Shown: positions 6,644 to 14,187, counted from the first letter of the stretch. The stretch is 20,829 nt of DNA from CAXDRM01 sp963991775 (GCA_963991775.1 CAXDRM010000017.1:1-20829); one strand, 5' to 3'. Notes: generated by a model from the letters alone, not told the origin. Numbers and translations are program-made.

Positions 6644-7909
6644 CTAAACTCTTTCAAAACCTGTGCCAGCTGATTTACCAGCAATTTCTTGAGATCTAAC
6701 TTGCTCAAGCCAATTTGGCCCTTCTGCATAATCATGGCCATCTTCTTTGGCAAGAGTATCAAATAAATCCTTAGCTGCTGCTGCTATAAAATCTCTGGTT
6801 TGTTGCGCAAAGAGTAAAGAGTACTCATATTCTTCATTATCAGCTTCTAAAACACCTTCTAACAATTCTTCTTGTTTTAGATTCTTACCTTGCTCGTGCT
6901 CAGATTGCTTAATATTATTGTAAATATTCACTAGAGCATTCTCTAAATTTTTTATAGCTTTTCTAGTATTACTATCTGGATTTAAACCTTGCGATACTAA
7001 AGTAGTAATCCAAAAACCATAAAAACCTCTAAGCATTCCTCCCCTTACAGATGATTGCATCAGATCATTAAAAATTTTAGTTTTATCAGCAATGGGTAAA
7101 TTTCCTAATAATTCTTTTGGAATGATATCTTTTCCTGTTGCTGCTTTAGTAGCTAAGCCATCTGGTATAATAGTTGCAGCATTGCATATGAAGGACATAG
7201 CAAAAAATGTCATCATACCTATATGCTGCTTTGTAATACCTACACCTTCACAAGCTTCTTTATTATTTTCGTAAAGATAATTACTCAATTTATCACTATA
7301 ATCTGTAGCTATGAAAATAGCTGTATTAAGTAAAAAATTTCTTGCCCAAATAAAACTATATGCTGTTACTTGAGATTGAAAAGGTAATTTGCCTGAAACT
7401 CCCGCTTGCTCTCTTTTTTCCTGAACTTCTTCAAATATTACAGAAAGCATAGACATTGCCATAGTGCCTAAAAATGCTGCACCTTCTTCTGAAATTAAAC
7501 CCTGCTTCTTAAGATCAATAAGAATAGCACTGTGAACAAATGCTACATATCTTCTTTTCATATTTTTAAAATTTCCATCACGCCAAGTAGCTTCATTATA
7601 CATTTTCTTTATTATATCAGGATAAGCAGAAATCTCTCCACCTGGTTTACTAAGGGATTTTTTAGTATATGCATTTGCTAAACCGATAGTGATAGGCTGC
7701 AAAGCTGTACTTAACCCTACTGTATAACCAATATTTGTAGTAATACCCCCTCTGTTATCAATTATTGCCTTAATCTCATCTGGCATATGCTTTCTATAAA
7801 CTACTGAATCTTGTGCTATTTGTGAAAAATAGGTCATAACTGATCCTGCTGCCACTGTAAAAACTGCAGCTAATTTAGCCGTAGCTTTATTATTTGATAA
7901 ACCACGCAT
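6644..7909 (-). CDS. Unrecognised multipass membrane protein (421 aa)
   Basis: I do not recognise this family. The protein has about six hydrophobic segments (roughly residues 11-28, 58-80, 143-160, 181-202, 228-248, 290-308), separated by charged loops. A hydrophilic, acidic C-terminal region follows (about 310-421, rich in Glu, Asn and Gln, with 'QEELLEGVLEADNEEYEYS'). There is no cleavable signal peptide; the N-terminal hydrophobic stretch starts after a few basic residues. Expression looks real: a good promoter (7940-7968) and one of the few clear Shine-Dalgarno sequences here (GAGGT, about 5 bases before the ATG). It follows mreC in the same direction but has its own promoter, so it need not belong to the mre operon. 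It occupies the place where mreD might be expected, but its length and topology do not match MreD. A lineage-specific membrane protein is the best description. Confidence 0.8.
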   Translation of the reverse strand: MRGLSNNKATAKLAAVFTVAAGSVMTYFSQIAQDSVVYRKHMPDEIKAIIDNRGGITTNIGYTVGLSTALQPITIGLANAYTKKSLSKPGGEISAYPDIIKKMYNEATWRDGNFKNMKRRYVAFVHSAILIDLKKQGLISEEGAAFLGTMAMSMLSVIFEEVQEKREQAGVSGKLPFQSQVTAYSFIWARNFLLNTAIFIATDYSDKLSNYLYENNKEACEGVGITKQHIGMMTFFAMSFICNAATIIPDGLATKAATGKDIIPKELLGNLPIADKTKIFNDLMQSSVRGGMLRGFYGFWITTLVSQGLNPDSNTRKAIKNLENALVNIYNNIKQSEHEQGKNLKQEELLEGVLEADNEEYEYSLLFAQQTRDFIAAAAKDLFDTLAKEDGHDYAEGPNWLEQVRSQEIAGKSAGTGFERV

Positions 7910-7939
7910 TTTCTACCTCGCTGATATGTTGTGATAAAT

Positions 7940-7968
7940 AATATAACATATTTTTTGGAGGAAAGCAA
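7940..7968 (-). promoter_or_regulatory. Promoter of the 421-aa membrane protein gene
   Basis: On the minus strand TTGCTT (7968-7963) and TATATT (7945-7940) are separated by 17 bases. The predicted start near 7933 leaves a leader of about 23 bases containing GAGGT just before the ATG at 7909. The -10 lies in a small inverted repeat (ATATGTT 7924-7930 / AACATAT 7945-7951), which could be a regulator site. Confidence 0.6.
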
Positions 7969-7981
7969 ACAAGGGTAATAA

Positions 7982-8000
7982 TTAAGCATGTTCCGCTTAA
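7982..8000 (-). terminator. Possible weak hairpin terminator after mreC
   Basis: TTAAGC (7982-7987) and GCTTAA (7995-8000) form a 6-bp stem with a 7-base loop, just after the mreC stop at 8005. It is followed on the minus strand by an AT-rich stretch without a true T run. It may be only a coincidental palindrome. Confidence 0.3.
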
Positions 8001-8004
8001 GAAA

Positions 8005-8829
8005 TCAGAAATGTACTTTAACTATATTACTTAAAGAAAAATCTACAAAAGGTAGCACCACCATATTGCCATCATTATCTCTTAAAGCAGTGCCAATTGG
8101 CAGATGAGCAGGATACATTTGACCATCACCTGAAGAATAAATAATTTCATTTTCTTGTAGCTGATGATTCTTCCGCAGATATTTTAAACGAGGCAATTTA
8201 TCTCCTCGACCAACCAATACTGCATTCTCAGCTGAACCAGAACTATAAACCGGAATTTTAGACTGAAAATCTGTAAGCAATAAAATATGCGAACTTCTCT
8301 CACCTACTTTAATAATCCTACCCAATAAACCATCACTATTAGTGATAACCTGACCTTTTTTTAGGTTATCTTTAGCGCCTTTATCAATTAAGGCTAATTT
8401 ATTAAAAGGATTATCCAAAGACACAAAAATACGTGAAGTAACAAAATTAGCATAGCCCTCTTCTGAATAATTTAGCAAACTTCGCAATGATTGATTCTCT
8501 TGAGCTAAGTGGCGCAACTCAAATAATTGGCTTTTAAGTGTGATATTTTCAATTTTCAATTTTTTATTTTCTTTACTTAATACTGCAAAATTTTGCACAT
8601 TATTTTTTAATTCAGTAACAAAATAAAAAGGAAAATTAATTACCAAAAAAATTGGTTTGGATATCTCTACACTATATTTGCTAATAAAACTATTAAGCCT
8701 TGGGCTAGATTTAGCCGTTATTAAGAGAATAAGAGAAATAATTAAAAATATTTTTAGACTATTTCTTAGTCCAAAAAACAAAATTTGCCCGGTTAAACTT
8801 AAATGACTAACCCTAAGAGCCTTAGACAT
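8005..8829 (-). CDS. mreC: Rod shape-determining protein MreC
   Basis: MreC is the periplasmic part of the elongasome, linking MreB filaments inside the cell to peptidoglycan synthases. The 274-residue protein has a short cytoplasmic N-terminus, one membrane anchor (residues 23-39), a predicted coiled coil (about 76-120, 'ENKKLKIENITLKSQLFELR') and a C-terminal beta-rich domain. The latter contains the conserved 'LIDKGAKDNLKKGQVI...GLLGRIIKVG...ILLLTDFQSKIPV' segments. It starts 2 bases after the mreB stop, so both are one operon. No mreD, pbp2 or rodA follows here, unlike the standard alphaproteobacterial order. Confidence 0.94.
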   Translation of the reverse strand: MSKALRVSHLSLTGQILFFGLRNSLKIFLIISLILLITAKSSPRLNSFISKYSVEISKPIFLVINFPFYFVTELKNNVQNFAVLSKENKKLKIENITLKSQLFELRHLAQENQSLRSLLNYSEEGYANFVTSRIFVSLDNPFNKLALIDKGAKDNLKKGQVITNSDGLLGRIIKVGERSSHILLLTDFQSKIPVYSSGSAENAVLVGRGDKLPRLKYLRKNHQLQENEIIYSSGDGQMYPAHLPIGTALRDNDGNMVVLPFVDFSLSNIVKVHF

Positions 8830-8831
8830 CT

Positions 8832-9866
8832 TTAATCTTGTCTGAATAATACATGTTTATATTTATCATGATTCTCCAGCACTTTTCCAGTCCCAACTAC
8901 GACACAAGATAGTGAATTCTCCGCTACAAAAACTGGAAGATTAGTTGCTTTACGTAATACATAATCAATATTTTTAAGTAAGGCACCACCACCAGTTAAC
9001 ACAATACCTTGATCTACAATATCTGATGATAATTCAGGTGGTGTTGATTCTAACGCAGCCTTAGCAGCATCAACAATTTGTGAAATAGTCTCAACTAAAG
9101 CTTCAGCTATATGATACTCACTAAGCGTCATTTCTTTTGGCACACCATTTACTAAATCACGTCCTTTAATCTCCATCACTTTACCTTTGCCATCCTCTGG
9201 CGCATAAGCAACACCAACAGTTTTTTTGATACGCTCAGCAGTGCTTTCACCAATAAGTAAGTTATGATGTCTTCTCACATAAGAAATAATCGCCTCATCC
9301 ATCTTGTCACCACCTACTCTAATTGATCTAGAATAGACAATACCTCCTAGTGAAACAACGGCAATTTCTGTAGTACCACCACCAATATCAATTACCATTG
9401 AACCTGTTGGCTCAGTAACTGGTAAATCAGCACCAATTGCAGCAGCCATTGGCTCTTCAATCAAATATACTGGATTACCACCTGCATTTTCAGCCGCTTC
9501 TTGAATAGCTCTACGATCTACTGGTGTTGAACCTGATGGCACACAAATAATAACCATTGGGCTACGCACAGTACGATGATTATTTACCGTATTGATAAAA
9601 TGTTTAATCATCTCTTCAGTGAATTTAAAATCTGCAATCACACCATCTTTTAATGGTCTACGCGCATCAATTTTAGCAGGAGTTTTACCTAACATTAATT
9701 TTGCTTCATGCCCAAAAACCATTTGGCCACTATCATGAATTTTAGCAACAACTGAAGGTTCATTTAGAACGATTCCTTTACTTTTTACATATACCAAAGT
9801 ATTGGCAGTTCCTAAATCTATTGCGATATCATCGGCAGAGAAAAAGCTGAATAACTTTTTAAACAT
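8832..9866 (-). CDS. mreB: Rod shape-determining protein MreB (bacterial actin)
   Basis: MreB polymerises on the inner face of the membrane and guides lateral cell-wall synthesis. The 344-residue protein has the actin-family ATP-binding motifs: phosphate 1 'IDLGTANTLVY' near residue 16, connect 1 'EEPMAAAIGADLPV', phosphate 2 'MVIDIGGGTTEIAVVSLGG' and the adenosine motif 'GIVLTGGGALLKNID'. Length matches the family (about 345). It leads mreC. The 88-base spacer upstream holds the terminator of the preceding gene and a possible promoter (TTGTCT, 17 bases, TATAAG) whose -10 ends only about 5 bases before the ATG, which would give a nearly leaderless message. No Shine-Dalgarno is visible. Confidence 0.98.
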   Translation of the reverse strand: MFKKLFSFFSADDIAIDLGTANTLVYVKSKGIVLNEPSVVAKIHDSGQMVFGHEAKLMLGKTPAKIDARRPLKDGVIADFKFTEEMIKHFINTVNNHRTVRSPMVIICVPSGSTPVDRRAIQEAAENAGGNPVYLIEEPMAAAIGADLPVTEPTGSMVIDIGGGTTEIAVVSLGGIVYSRSIRVGGDKMDEAIISYVRRHHNLLIGESTAERIKKTVGVAYAPEDGKGKVMEIKGRDLVNGVPKEMTLSEYHIAEALVETISQIVDAAKAALESTPPELSSDIVDQGIVLTGGGALLKNIDYVLRKATNLPVFVAENSLSCVVVGTGKVLENHDKYKHVLFRQD

Positions 9867-9931
9867 TTTTACTTATAACTAATTGAATTTTTTAAGACAA
9901 AGAAGTTATACAGCTATAAAAAAAATAAATA

Positions 9932-9945
9932 CAGAAAAATTTCTG
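9932..9945 (-). terminator. Probable intrinsic terminator after the DUF2610 gene
   Basis: CAGAAA (9932-9937) and TTTCTG (9940-9945) form a short stem, read from the minus strand just after the stop at 9955. A T-rich tract (TATTTATTTTTTTT) follows at 9931-9918. The stem is AT-rich, so the terminator should be weak. It separates the pdxH-G1PDH-DUF2610 unit from mreBC. Confidence 0.5.
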
Positions 9946-9954
9946 ACATTTTTT

Positions 9955-10686
9955 TTAATTTTCTGTAGCTTGCGGATCACTAGATATATCCTCTTCTAAC
10001 ACCTTATCTATTAGGTCAGCAACATCATCACTGACTGTATCATCAACCAAATCATTTGGATCAGGTTGTAATTCAGGATTTTGTGGCGCTTGCGGAGCTG
10101 CATTTACCGCCTCTTCCATATTAATTTGCGACTGTGTGACAGATGCATCCTCTATAGGAGCTGGTTGCTCTAATGGAACTTCTTCTCTTTGCTGATCAGC
10201 ATTTTCTAAAGTCATTGCTGCAACCTCTGGCTGAGAATCAATAGGCCGATTCTCACTTGCTTGGGTAATTGATTGTTCCGGCTGAAACTGCTGCGCTACA
10301 GGATCAGTAGCTTCTGGCGCTGCTGCTTCATATTCTTGTTGAGTAGCAACTTCTTCTTGTGACTGATCGGCAGTACTCTCATCTGAAGCCTTTGTCTCTG
10401 GTACATTAGCGGCATCAGGCTCTAAGAAAGTAGTATTAGACACCTCACTAGCTGACTCAATTGCATAGCTACATAATTCCTCAAAAGGAACATGGTTTTT
10501 CTTTGATAGATCATGCAATCTTTGCAAACTATCCATAATGTCTGAAGGCACATTACCGCCACGTTCTGATGAAAGCCAATGTGACTGATTTTGAATGGGA
10601 TGATTATCAGCTTTAGGAGCACCAATATAAAAATCCACCGGATGTTTTTCACCACCAAAAGTGCAAGGTATAGTTAATTTTTTCAT
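9955..10686 (-). CDS. DUF2610-domain protein with a long acidic disordered tail
   Basis: The first about 85 residues (MKKLTIPCTFGGEKHPVDFY, then IGAPKADNHPIQNQSHWLSSERGG and a helical 'MDSLQRLHDLSKKNHVPFEELCSYAIES') match the DUF2610 domain. This is a small conserved family of unknown function that I associate mainly with Rickettsiales. Residues 86-243 are low complexity, rich in Glu, Gln, Ala, Pro and Asp, with no hydrophobic segment, and are predicted to be disordered and strongly acidic. No signal peptide is present. It lies 20 bases after the glycerol-1-phosphate dehydrogenase-type gene and probably shares its transcript. The tail length is likely variable among relatives. The domain call is good; no function is known. 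Confidence 0.85.
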   Translation of the reverse strand: MKKLTIPCTFGGEKHPVDFYIGAPKADNHPIQNQSHWLSSERGGNVPSDIMDSLQRLHDLSKKNHVPFEELCSYAIESASEVSNTTFLEPDAANVPETKASDESTADQSQEEVATQQEYEAAAPEATDPVAQQFQPEQSITQASENRPIDSQPEVAAMTLENADQQREEVPLEQPAPIEDASVTQSQINMEEAVNAAPQAPQNPELQPDPNDLVDDTVSDDVADLIDKVLEEDISSDPQATEN

Positions 10687-10706
10687 GCAAAAACTTTAAT
10701 TAATTT

Positions 10707-11813
10707 TTAATTTAATGATAAATTTAAAAAAGTAAACCTTTCCCGATAAAGCTGAGCATCTTTGCTTAAACGATCTAATTGCTTAACTGACCAACCTAAA
10801 TCCTCTGGTTCTTTAGGCAAATTAGCAGCCTCATATAAAGCAATTAACTCTTGCTCATCCAGAGCAGCCTCATTTAACTGAGCACTAATTTCAGACCAAA
10901 GATTTTTTAATTTTTGCTCTGTTTGCTCTTTAGCAAAAAAATTAAGCTGCAGAGCTTTTAACTGAGGAGCCTGCGCATTGTACAAAAATTTCTGCTGTAA
11001 TCTCAACATATATAAAGTAGTAACTGCTATCTGTTCACCATGATAGAATTGCTCTGCCTGTTCTGGAAAATTCATCTCGTAAAGATGTGCTAAAATATGC
11101 TCAGCCTGACTAGCTGGAGCACTTGAACCAAAATCAGTCATGGCCTGACCAGCAATGATTAATAAATAAGTTAAGTTACTAATTTGCTGCTTATCTCTAT
11201 TTAACAAAGCTGGAATATTAGCAAATAATTGCTGCTCATAATTTTTTAATTCAGTAAAAAAATCTGGAGCATATTTTTCATCAAGCAAAAGCTTTGCTAA
11301 TAACCAATCAAGCTTAATAGTAATGCTAGCCAAAGAATCTCCTAAACCACTTTTAATTAAACGTAGTGGCGCTTCACTTAAAATATCCACATCAAAAAAC
11401 GCATATTGTACCTGCTTAGCTGTAAAAGTTTTTTTGCTTATACCATCATGTAAAGAAGCATTCGCAGCAAGATAACCATTCATTGAAGGTGCACTAGCAA
11501 ATACTAAATATGATAGATTCAATTTATAGGCAGCATATTTAGTTACATCATTTAAAGTACCACTACCAAATACCACTAAATGAGTTACTGCTATTTTCTG
11601 AGCCTTTTTAATGATAAACTCAACATTATCAAGATTTGCCTTAACTTGCTTTTTCAGAATTAACAGATTTTTGGTAAAGCTAAAAAAATGCTTATAACGC
11701 TCATAAATTAGCTCATCTGTAATAAGTAAATATTGGCTGCTAAATTGAGAAATAAGCTGCTCAGCTTGCGTCCAAAGATTTTTATCTACAATAAAATTTT
11801 TACTTTGTTGCAT
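10707..11813 (-). CDS. sn-Glycerol-1-phosphate dehydrogenase-type enzyme (AraM/EgsA family)
   Basis: This 368-residue protein belongs to the iron-alcohol-dehydrogenase-like superfamily, G1PDH/AraM branch, whose members reduce dihydroxyacetone phosphate to sn-glycerol 1-phosphate with NAD(P)H. Visible features are the nucleotide-binding GSGTLNDV (83-90), the family motif APSMNGYLA (108-116) and the metal ligands D159 (in SGLGDS), H239 (in SQAEHILAH) and H258 (in YHGEQIAV). All three ligands are present, so activity is likely. It lies 9 bases after pdxH and 20 before the DUF2610 gene. In bacteria the product can feed unusual phospholipids or wall polymers. A related 3-dehydroquinate synthase-like or glycerol dehydrogenase role is less likely, because the SMNGY and GSGTLND motifs favour G1PDH. 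Confidence 0.82.
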   Translation of the reverse strand: MQQSKNFIVDKNLWTQAEQLISQFSSQYLLITDELIYERYKHFFSFTKNLLILKKQVKANLDNVEFIIKKAQKIAVTHLVVFGSGTLNDVTKYAAYKLNLSYLVFASAPSMNGYLAANASLHDGISKKTFTAKQVQYAFFDVDILSEAPLRLIKSGLGDSLASITIKLDWLLAKLLLDEKYAPDFFTELKNYEQQLFANIPALLNRDKQQISNLTYLLIIAGQAMTDFGSSAPASQAEHILAHLYEMNFPEQAEQFYHGEQIAVTTLYMLRLQQKFLYNAQAPQLKALQLNFFAKEQTEQKLKNLWSEISAQLNEAALDEQELIALYEAANLPKEPEDLGWSVKQLDRLSKDAQLYRERFTFLNLSLN

Positions 11814-11822
11814 CGTAAAAAC

Positions 11823-12413
11823 TTAAGGATAAAGCATTTGTTCTGACCAGCTACTATCAGCTTCTTTAGTAAAAACAACACGCTGATGTCTTCTAAAATC
11901 ACCTGCCAGCCAAAATTCAAATCTATGAGGTATGACACAAAAACCCGACCAATATTCGGGACGCACCAATTCTTGGCCTGAGAATTTTTTAGTATTTGCC
12001 ACTAATTCATCTTCAAATATAGCGTAATTTTCTAGAGGTTGAGATTGTTTTGAAGTAATTGCACTAAGCTGACTACCTCTGGCACGTGAATTAAAATATG
12101 CATCCGCTTCTTGATCATTTAGTTGCTCTGCCACACCAGAAACTCTGATTTGTTTACCTAAAGGCTCCCAATAAAAATTTAAACAAACTTGCTTATTACC
12201 TTGTAACTCCTGAGCCTTTTGACTAGCTAAATTAGTAAAAAACACCAAACCAGAATCCGAAAATTTTTTGAGCAATACTGTTCTAATCGAAGGAGCACCC
12301 TGTTCATTTACTGTGGCAAGCGCCATGGCATTATGATCGATAATTTGTTTATGTTGCTTAGCCTCAGCAAACCAGATTTCAAAAGCTGCAAAAGGGTTAT
12401 TTGTACTTAACAT
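11823..12413 (-). CDS. pdxH: Pyridoxamine 5'-phosphate oxidase
   Basis: PdxH is an FMN enzyme that oxidises pyridoxamine/pyridoxine 5'-phosphate to pyridoxal phosphate, the last step of de novo synthesis and of salvage. The 196-residue protein shows the FMN-binding RTVLLKKF (44-51), 'FFTNLASQKAQEL' and 'NFYWEPLGKQIRVSG'. It also has the 'YFNSRARGSQLSAITSKQS' segment, the C-terminal RPEYWSGF (151-158), 'HRFEFW' and the final LYP. It is slightly shorter than the E. coli enzyme (218), mainly at the N-terminus. It is first in a minus-strand unit with the G1PDH-type gene and is divergent from pstB across about 98 bases that must hold both promoters. Confidence 0.95.
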   Translation of the reverse strand: MLSTNNPFAAFEIWFAEAKQHKQIIDHNAMALATVNEQGAPSIRTVLLKKFSDSGLVFFTNLASQKAQELQGNKQVCLNFYWEPLGKQIRVSGVAEQLNDQEADAYFNSRARGSQLSAITSKQSQPLENYAIFEDELVANTKKFSGQELVRPEYWSGFCVIPHRFEFWLAGDFRRHQRVVFTKEADSSWSEQMLYP

Positions 12414-12511
12414 TGATCTAATAAATTATTCATCGCTCATACTATTATTTTTACTGCTTGATTGCAAAAATAAATTTGTTAAAAATAGGTCAGAATTTCA
12501 AAATAATTTTG

Positions 12512-13270
12512 ATGAAACATAAGATCATTTCTAGCAAGCTAGATGTATATTACGGCGATAAGCAAGCTGTATTTGGTATTGATTTAAATATCGAAAAAAA
12601 TTGCGTAACTTCTTTAATCGGACCTTCAGGCTGTGGTAAATCCACTTTCTTACGTTGTATTAATCGTATGAATGACACTATTGCTGGCTGTCGCGTTAAG
12701 GGTGAATTACTTTTAGATGATCAAGATATTTATGATCCTAAATTAGATGTGGTAATGCTGCGTGCACAAGTAGGTATGGTTTTTCAAAAACCCAATCCTT
12801 TTCCTAAATCTATTTATGAAAATGTAGCTTACGGACCAAGAATCCATGGCATGCATAGCACTAAAGACGAACTTGATCACATTGTCGAAACTAGCCTTAA
12901 AAAATCTGGTCTTTGGGAAGAAGTAAAAGATCGCCTTAATGAACCAGGTAATGGCCTTTCTGGTGGTCAGCAACAAAGATTATGTATTGCTAGAGCAATT
13001 GCTATCAATCCAGAAGTTATCTTAATGGATGAACCGTGCTCTGCTCTAGACCCGATAGCTACTGCTAAAATTGAAGAATTAATCGATGAACTTAAAGATA
13101 AATATACCATCATCATCGTTACTCACTCAATGCAACAAGCTGCGCGAGTTTCTAAAAAAACTGCCTTCTTCCATTTAGGTAAGCTAATTGAATATGGTGA
13201 TACTGAGCAGATTTTTACGTCTCCGAAGGATAAAAAGACTGAAGACTACATTACTGGCCGCTTCGGTTAA
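12512..13270 (+). CDS. pstB: Phosphate ABC transporter ATP-binding protein PstB
   Basis: PstB powers high-affinity phosphate import with the PstCA permeases and PstS. The 252-residue protein has Walker A GPSGCGKST (37-45), Q-loop Q92, the PstB-typical 'FQKPNPFP.SIYENVAYG', ABC signature LSGGQQQR (149-156), Walker B VILMDEP (169-175) and the 'PCSALDP' D-loop characteristic of PstB. I chose the ATG at 12512 because alignment with the family begins at that point. An in-frame ATG at 12458 would add 18 residues of no known match. No pstS, pstC, pstA or phoU is adjacent, so the system is scattered or incomplete. A structured repeat follows directly. Confidence 0.95.
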   Translation: MKHKIISSKLDVYYGDKQAVFGIDLNIEKNCVTSLIGPSGCGKSTFLRCINRMNDTIAGCRVKGELLLDDQDIYDPKLDVVMLRAQVGMVFQKPNPFPKSIYENVAYGPRIHGMHSTKDELDHIVETSLKKSGLWEEVKDRLNEPGNGLSGGQQQRLCIARAIAINPEVILMDEPCSALDPIATAKIEELIDELKDKYTIIIVTHSMQQAARVSKKTAFFHLGKLIEYGDTEQIFTSPKDKKTEDYITGRFG

Positions 13271-13293
13271 ATCAGCATATTGCGCAGTATTTT

Positions 13294-13400
13294 CTAAAAC
13301 AATTTAGTTACACTAAATGTGTTTTAGCAGAGTTCCTCGTTGTAATTGATCTAAAAATACTCATGAACTATTTGTTCATTCCGTCTTTTAGACAATTACA
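13294..13400 (+). repeat. Structured intergenic element, copy B
   Basis: Same plan as copy A with unrelated stem sequences. Hairpin one is CTAAAACAATTTAG (13294-13307) pairing with 13313-13327 with a 1-2 base bulge. The linker is CAGAGTTCCTCGT (13328-13340). Stem two pairs 13341-13356 with 13386-13400, 15 bp with one bulged A (TGTAATTG.TCTAAAA / TTTTAGACAATTACA). An apical 6-bp stem ATGAAC (13363-13368) / GTTCAT (13374-13379) has loop TATTT. It begins 24 bases after pstB, the same distance as copy A after argB. Confidence 0.75.
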
Positions 13401-13405
13401 CTCGA

Positions 13406-13500
13406 AAAAAATACAAGCGCACTATACTGATTTAATAAAGTAGCAAAGCACTCACTAAAAATCCAAGCATGATATAGCACCTTAACACTTATTAAGTACT
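13406..13500 (+). repeat. Two diverged copies of the AAAAATACAAG repeat after element B
   Basis: Copies begin at 13406 (AAAAATACAAG) and 13457 (AAAAATCCAAG). The second continues CATGATATAGCACCTTAA, close to the CAAG.ATGATATAGCAATTTAA of the 69-bp repeats at 6372-6523. They sit in the same position relative to the structured element as at locus A. The rest of the 13271-13552 spacer holds only the element and the operator/promoter of the next gene. Confidence 0.6.
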
Positions 13501-13520
13501 TTACTTTTTTACAAATTTAT

Positions 13521-13545
13521 TATACCATAGGGGAGTATAGGTATA
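13521..13545 (+). promoter_or_regulatory. Candidate CsoR/RcnR-type operator at the metal cassette promoter
   Basis: Perfect 6-bp arms TATACC (13521-13526) and GGTATA (13540-13545) flank a centre reading ATA-GGGGAG-TAT (13527-13538). A G-tract flanked by AT-rich inverted repeats is the known operator style of the CsoR/RcnR/FrmR family, and a CsoR-type gene is the last gene of this cassette. The site overlaps a TATAAT (13542-13547) and lies just after a TATTAT (13518-13523), so repressor binding would block either promoter. If the first is used the message is nearly leaderless (ATG at 13553). Confidence 0.55.
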
Positions 13546-13552
13546 ATAAATT

Positions 13553-14185
13553 ATGTTAAAATATCTGATAATATTAACACTCTCTATTTTTATAACAAAA
13601 CATACACAAGCACGCCCTATTTCATACTCTGGGGGAACCACCCTTATGCAGATGAACGGTCCCATAAAAAACACCTTACATCTGCACTACTCTCCAACAT
13701 ATAAATATTCTATTGGCTACAGAGCAGAATATTATCGTAAAGATAATATTACCCTAAATGGCCTACAATTGAATAACCTTATAAAAAGATGGAATTTGCC
13801 TGCGGCGCAAGGAAATCTGTACCTTAAATCATCAACTGGTCATGCACATCAGAATAACAATGATGAACTATATGGCTTTACAGGTATTGCAGGAGATTTT
13901 GAAACAAGAAAATATTTTATCTCATATGAAAATAGATATTATAAATCTTCAGAAAATATTCTAAGTCAATTTGAACAATCTGCACGCATAGGTATAGCAC
14001 CATATATTGCAAATTATGGCAACCTACATAGTTGGCTAATGTTAGATATATCACATTCTCCTGAATTTGAAAATGACGAAATAATTATCACACCTTTAGT
14101 TAGGATGTTCAAAGGAGCATACTTAACAGAGTTTGGTGTGAGCTCCAACAAGAGATTCTTATTTAACTTTATTGTGAGGTTTTAA
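13553..14185 (+). CDS. Predicted secreted/outer-membrane beta-barrel protein of a metal cassette
   Basis: The 210-residue protein starts with a signal peptide (hydrophobic residues 4-15, likely cleavage after TQA at 20). The rest is rich in Tyr, Asn and aromatic residues in an alternating pattern typical of beta strands (for example 'YSIGYRAEYY', 'KYFISYENRYY', 'IAPYIANYG'). It ends in Phe (NFIVRF), the usual C-terminal signature of outer-membrane barrels. I do not recognise a named family. It is first in an operon with MerP-like, MerT-like and CsoR-type genes (2 bases before the next gene) and sits next to a probable metal-responsive operator, so a role in metal passage or sensing at the outer membrane is inferred. 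Several His residues (HLHYS near 43-45, GHAHQ near 97) could bind metal. Confidence 0.65.
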   Translation: MLKYLIILTLSIFITKHTQARPISYSGGTTLMQMNGPIKNTLHLHYSPTYKYSIGYRAEYYRKDNITLNGLQLNNLIKRWNLPAAQGNLYLKSSTGHAHQNNNDELYGFTGIAGDFETRKYFISYENRYYKSSENILSQFEQSARIGIAPYIANYGNLHSWLMLDISHSPEFENDEIIITPLVRMFKGAYLTEFGVSSNKRFLFNFIVRF

Positions 14186-14187
14186 TC

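Noticed and set aside
6544..6762. 72-aa minus-strand ORF overlapping the 3' end of the 421-aa gene
   Set aside because: Most of it lies out of frame inside the 421-aa gene. The remainder has no recognisable features. An AGGAG followed by an ATG near 6590 only opens a 10-codon frame.
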